Both the position numbers and the translations under genes were made by a program. Shown here one piece after another: positions 61,574 to 64,000 of a DNA stretch of 64,000 bases (positions within the stretch are counted from its first letter, which is position 1; each line of letters begins with the position of its first letter). This stretch comes from Pedobacter sp. BS3 (lineage in GTDB: Bacteria > Bacteroidota > Bacteroidia > Sphingobacteriales > Sphingobacteriaceae), in contig NZ_VTRT01000003.1 of the NCBI RefSeq assembly GCF_008274585.1, forward strand, positions 310,001 through 374,000. Reading direction: 5' to 3'. The notes beneath the pieces are model-generated. The model was not told where the DNA came from. It did not search any database and saw only the letters and a list, made by a program, of their open reading frames with translations.

Positions 61574-62904
61574 TTTCTGCGTTTTTGCCTGGCAGATTTG
61601 TTAACCGGATTTCTACCACTCTTTGCAGCATTAGCTGTTTTGCCCTTAGCGGATGAAGGCGCATGCTTCTTCTCATGGAAAGCCCCTTTAAATTCAGGGT
61701 TCTCCTTTCGTTTCTGCATATCAATTTCACGGGCTATAGCCTGCCGTTCGTCAAAAGGCGTTTGCTCTATAAATACTTCCGCCGGAAGCTCCACTACCGG
61801 GATCTGCTGCCGTATCAGCTTCTCAATTTTGCGGACATAATATACCTCTGCCGGGTTACAGAAAGTAATGGCATCGCCGGTGTTAAAAGCCCGCCCCGTA
61901 CGCCCGATCCGGTGCACATAATCCTCGATCACAATCGGAACGTCAAAATTGATCACATGGCTTACATGGCTTATATCCAGCCCACGGGCAGCAACATCCG
62001 TAGCCACCAGCATACGCACATCGCCCTCCTTAAACGCATTGATCGAGTTGATCCGGGTATTCTGCCCCTTATTAGCATGGATTACCCTCACCTGCTCCTC
62101 GCCGTACTTACGCTGCAAAAAGCTGTAAATATTATCGGCAACAGCCTTCGTTTTGCAAAAAATGATCAGACGGTTAAAGTCTTCATCATTTTTCAGCAGA
62201 TGCTGCAGCAGGTTAAGCTTGGTTTTCAGGTTAGGCACTTCGTACAGTACCTGACGCACCGTTTGTGCCGGCGTTGCCTGCGGAGCCACCTCCACTACGG
62301 TAGGAAACTTCAGAAAATCGCCGGCAATTTTATGTACCAGCTCACTCATCGTAGCCGAAAACAGCAGGTTTTGCCGCTTACGGGGAACGATCTCCAAAAT
62401 ACGGTGTATGGAGCCGATAAAGCCCATATCCATCATTTTATCCGCTTCGTCAAGCACCAGCATCTGCAATTGCTTCACCACAATATGTCCGGCAAGGTAT
62501 AAATCCAGAAAGCGGCCGGGTGTAGATACAATAATATCAACGCCCTTTTCCAGCGCTGAAATCTGCGCTTTAGGGCCTAATCCGCCATACAGCACCACCG
62601 TCCGTAAATCCGTATAACGGGCAAACAAAGCAATATTCTCCGCTATCTGCATAGCCAGCTCACGCGTAGGCGCCAGCACCAGGGCCCGCACATCATTGCC
62701 CTGCGCATATTTCAGCTTCATGAGCATGGGCAGCACATACGCCGCCGTTTTGCCGGTTCCCGTTTGCGCAATCCCCATCACATCCTGCCCGGCCAATATG
62801 GGATTAATCGCTTTCTGCTGTATCGGCGTAGGCTCGGTATAACCCGCATCGGCAATGGCATTTAACAGTTGCCGGTTCAACTTAAAATCTTCAAACGAAG
62901 GCAT
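61570..62904 (-). CDS. DEAD-box RNA helicase
   Basis: About 444 residues from the ATG at 62904; the longer frame starts at TTG. Q motif (GYTEPTPIQQKAI), Walker A AQTGTGKT, PTRELA, VLDEADKM, SAT, and VHRIGRTGR are all present. The C-terminal tail of about 70 residues is basic and Lys/Arg-rich (KGAFHEKKHAPSSAKGKTAN), typical of RhlE-type helicases of Bacteroidota. It probably remodels RNA in ribosome assembly or RNA decay. Confidence 0.93.
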   Translation of the reverse strand: MPSFEDFKLNRQLLNAIADAGYTEPTPIQQKAINPILAGQDVMGIAQTGTGKTAAYVLPMLMKLKYAQGNDVRALVLAPTRELAMQIAENIALFARYTDLRTVVLYGGLGPKAQISALEKGVDIIVSTPGRFLDLYLAGHIVVKQLQMLVLDEADKMMDMGFIGSIHRILEIVPRKRQNLLFSATMSELVHKIAGDFLKFPTVVEVAPQATPAQTVRQVLYEVPNLKTKLNLLQHLLKNDEDFNRLIIFCKTKAVADNIYSFLQRKYGEEQVRVIHANKGQNTRINSINAFKEGDVRMLVATDVAARGLDISHVSHVINFDVPIVIEDYVHRIGRTGRAFNTGDAITFCNPAEVYYVRKIEKLIRQQIPVVELPAEVFIEQTPFDERQAIAREIDMQKRKENPEFKGAFHEKKHAPSSAKGKTANAAKSGRNPVNKSARQKRRK

Positions 62905-62974
62905 AACCGCAAAGATAAATTTATCAGGCAGCTTCAAGACAATAAATTATGAAAAGCAAAGCTATTACCTTATT

Positions 62975-63065
62975 TGCTCCGCCAGTCCCGCCATCCGCTA
63001 TAGCCCTCATTGCAATCGGGGCTGCCGCTCCTGTCGGGTTTAGCTTGGTCAAGGCAGTGCTGCTA
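62975..63065 (-). repeat. Dispersed repeat, copy B (related to 24155-24255)
   Basis: On the minus strand it reads ACTGCCTTGACCAAGCTAAA, then CCCGACAGGAGCGGCAGCCC and GCGGATGGCGGGACTGGCGG, parallel to copy A. Divergence between the two is moderate, so the family is not a very recent insertion. Confidence 0.65.
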
Positions 63066-63072
63066 TTCTGAG

Positions 63073-63103
63073 ACTTTGACAACTTTTAGAAAGTTGTCAA
63101 AGT
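63073..63103. repeat. Perfect 14-bp stem-loop
   Basis: ACTTTGACAACTTT-TAG-AAAGTTGTCAAAGT, a perfect inverted repeat with a 3-base loop and no T-tract. Probably a dispersed palindrome rather than a terminator. Confidence 0.7.
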
Positions 63104-63460
63104 TAACGCAGGCAGTTTAAACTATAGGTTTGAGATACTGAAAAACAATACCTTATTTATGCAACAGCCACCGGAACTTAGCGCTATCTGGGCTGCACAA
63201 ACCAATTGATTTCAATGTTACCCTTCTTCAACTCTTCAACGGAACAGCACCCTTTGTCCCATCGGGACAACCGCTTTGTAAAGAGTATTCATATCAAGCA
63301 AAATACCATTGTACCTACAGCACGTTTATCTCCTCTGATGTTAACTTCGAAGAGCTCGCTCAGCCCGGTTATTAATACCTAAGCCATGAGCCTGCGCCTA
63401 TTGCAGAAACCATTTCAATCATTCAACAATCTAACAATGCAACAATTTTAGCAATAGAAC

Positions 63461-63509
63461 AATTCAATCACAAATTCAAAATCGTAATTCGTAAATCCAA
63501 AATCGTAAT
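63461..63509. repeat. Heptamer-phased array upstream of the nucleoside transporter
   Basis: Seven consecutive heptads: AATTCAA TCACAAA TTCAAAA TCGTAAT TCGTAAA TCCAAAA TCGTAAT. Just before it, 8-base steps (TTCAACAA TCTAACAA TGCAACAA) occur at 63422-63445. The heptads resemble those at 14881 and 35877 (ATCGTAAT/AAATCGT type). Confidence 0.65.
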
Positions 63510-63573
63510 CCACCAGTAGTTTTCTATCAATCTAATTTTTAAATTCAGGGCGTATTTAAGTTAAGCCCTTTAT

Positions 63574-64000
63574 ATGGAAAGATTTACCGGCCTTATCGGC
63601 ATTGCGCTCATTTTTGCCATTGCCTTTTTAATTTCCAATAACCGCAAAGCAATCAATTACCGGGTAGTCCTGTCCGGTTTGGCTATTCAGGTGGCATTAG
63701 CGGTATTCATTCTCAAAGTACCTGTAGGTCAGGTTATTTTCGGATGGCTTGGTGCGGCCGTTACCAAAGTGCTTAACTTTTCGCAGGCCGGCGCATCGTT
63801 TGTATTTGGACCGCTGGTCAATAAAGAATACATGAGCAAAGCCTTCGGCGTAGGCAATGATTTCGTATTCTTTTTCGGCATCATCCCTACCATCATCTTT
63901 GTGGCCGTGCTGGTCAGCATGGCCTATTACCTGGGCATTATGCAGAAGGTGGTTCGTTTTTTTGCTTATATCGTATACAAGATCATGGGCGTTTCGGGAG
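63574..64000 (+). CDS. NupC-family nucleoside transporter, partial (C-terminus off the right edge)
   Basis: From the ATG at 63574 the frame is open to the window end (142 codons). It begins ERFTGLIGIALIFAIAFLIS, then NNRKAINYRVVLSGLAIQVA, and continues LNFSQAGASFVFGPLVN and NDFVFFFGIIPTIIFVAVLV, the N-terminal helices of concentrative (Na+ or H+ coupled) nucleoside transporters. It should import nucleosides across the inner membrane. The region upstream is a repeat-rich spacer, so it has its own promoter. Confidence 0.88.
   Translation, partial: MERFTGLIGIALIFAIAFLISNNRKAINYRVVLSGLAIQVALAVFILKVPVGQVIFGWLGAAVTKVLNFSQAGASFVFGPLVNKEYMSKAFGVGNDFVFFFGIIPTIIFVAVLVSMAYYLGIMQKVVRFFAYIVYKIMGVSG

Larger units (their letters stand above)
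62905..63573. other. Repeat-rich intergenic region before the nucleoside transporter
   Basis: About 670 bases with no gene. It holds the dispersed repeat copy B (62975-63065), the stem-loop 63073-63103, CCGGAACTTAGCGCTATC near 63170 (close to AGCCGGAGCTTAGCGCTATC of the 362-base tandem unit), a TTGTCCC-atc-GGGACAA hairpin at about 63255, and an octamer- then heptamer-phased stretch at 63425-63509. Confidence 0.6.

Noticed and set aside
61663-62502. 279-codon plus-strand ORF antisense to the DEAD-box helicase
   Set aside because: Composition is that of antisense translation and the helicase on the other strand has all motifs.

Overview
The window is a chromosomal segment of a Bacteroidota bacterium, most likely family Sphingobacteriaceae (Mucilaginibacter/Pedobacter-like). 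The evidence is a SusC/SusD/ECF-sigma locus, TAnnTTTG-type promoters with weak Shine-Dalgarno signals, a short 286-residue primary sigma factor, GldC, a bacillithiol deacetylase (BshB1), futalosine-route menaquinone genes (mqnA, mqnE) and WbqC, DUF4294 and DUF2147 proteins. No rRNA, tRNA, CRISPR array or complete insertion sequence was found. The left edge cuts a DUF5689-type lipoprotein and the right edge cuts a nucleoside transporter.

Layout. 1-3.0 kb: remnant of a nutrient-uptake locus, with a truncated ECF sigma factor joined to the C-terminal third of a SusC, then intact SusD and a lipoprotein. 3.4-5.3 kb: alkylation repair (AraC-MGMT fusion, VOC protein, AlkB). 5.4-7.3 kb: DUF4294 - glutathione peroxidase - bshB1 operon. 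7.4-11.1 kb: RelA/SpoT and two exported hypotheticals. 11.3-16.0 kb: aromatic amino acid operon pheA - DAHP synthase/chorismate mutase - aroA - aroC behind a Phe/Tyr leader peptide and attenuator. 16.4-23.2 kb: accessory genes, including an ArsR-type regulator with two operators around its own promoter. 23.3-24.3 kb: hairpin-rich tandem repeat. 24.3-29.2 kb: menaquinone operon, heptamer minisatellite, corA and wbqC. 29.2-31.1 kb: lipid A-type acyltransferase and glycosyltransferase. 31.3-32.2 kb: decayed HigBA module. 32.4-40.4 kb: clpB, DUF2147, GT39-type transferase, GH78 rhamnosidase. 40.5-45.4 kb: pfkA - kinase-like - gapA operon, then an AT-rich segment that has removed most of galK, then a SpoU methyltransferase. 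45.6-52.8 kb: orphan SusC, lpdA, a metallo-hydrolase and a phosphoesterase/outer-membrane pair. 53.0-60.0 kb: rpoD, endonuclease V, PolB-type exonuclease, holA, ftsE, grpE, dnaJ. 60.4-64.0 kb: gldC, membrane proteins, DEAD-box helicase, nucleoside transporter.

The most unusual features lie between the genes. Degenerate arrays phased at exactly 7 nt recur in about ten intergenic sites with different motifs but the same period. Several touch or enter gene ends (aroA stop, metallo-hydrolase start, endonuclease V start). The largest are 27011-27248 (34 unbroken heptads) and 56621-56871. Some are joined to a short palindrome as a composite dispersed repeat. The clearest regulatory device is the pheA attenuator: promoter, a 22-codon leader with eight aromatic codons in eleven, an antiterminator segment inside the leader, and an intrinsic terminator ending 8 nt before pheA.
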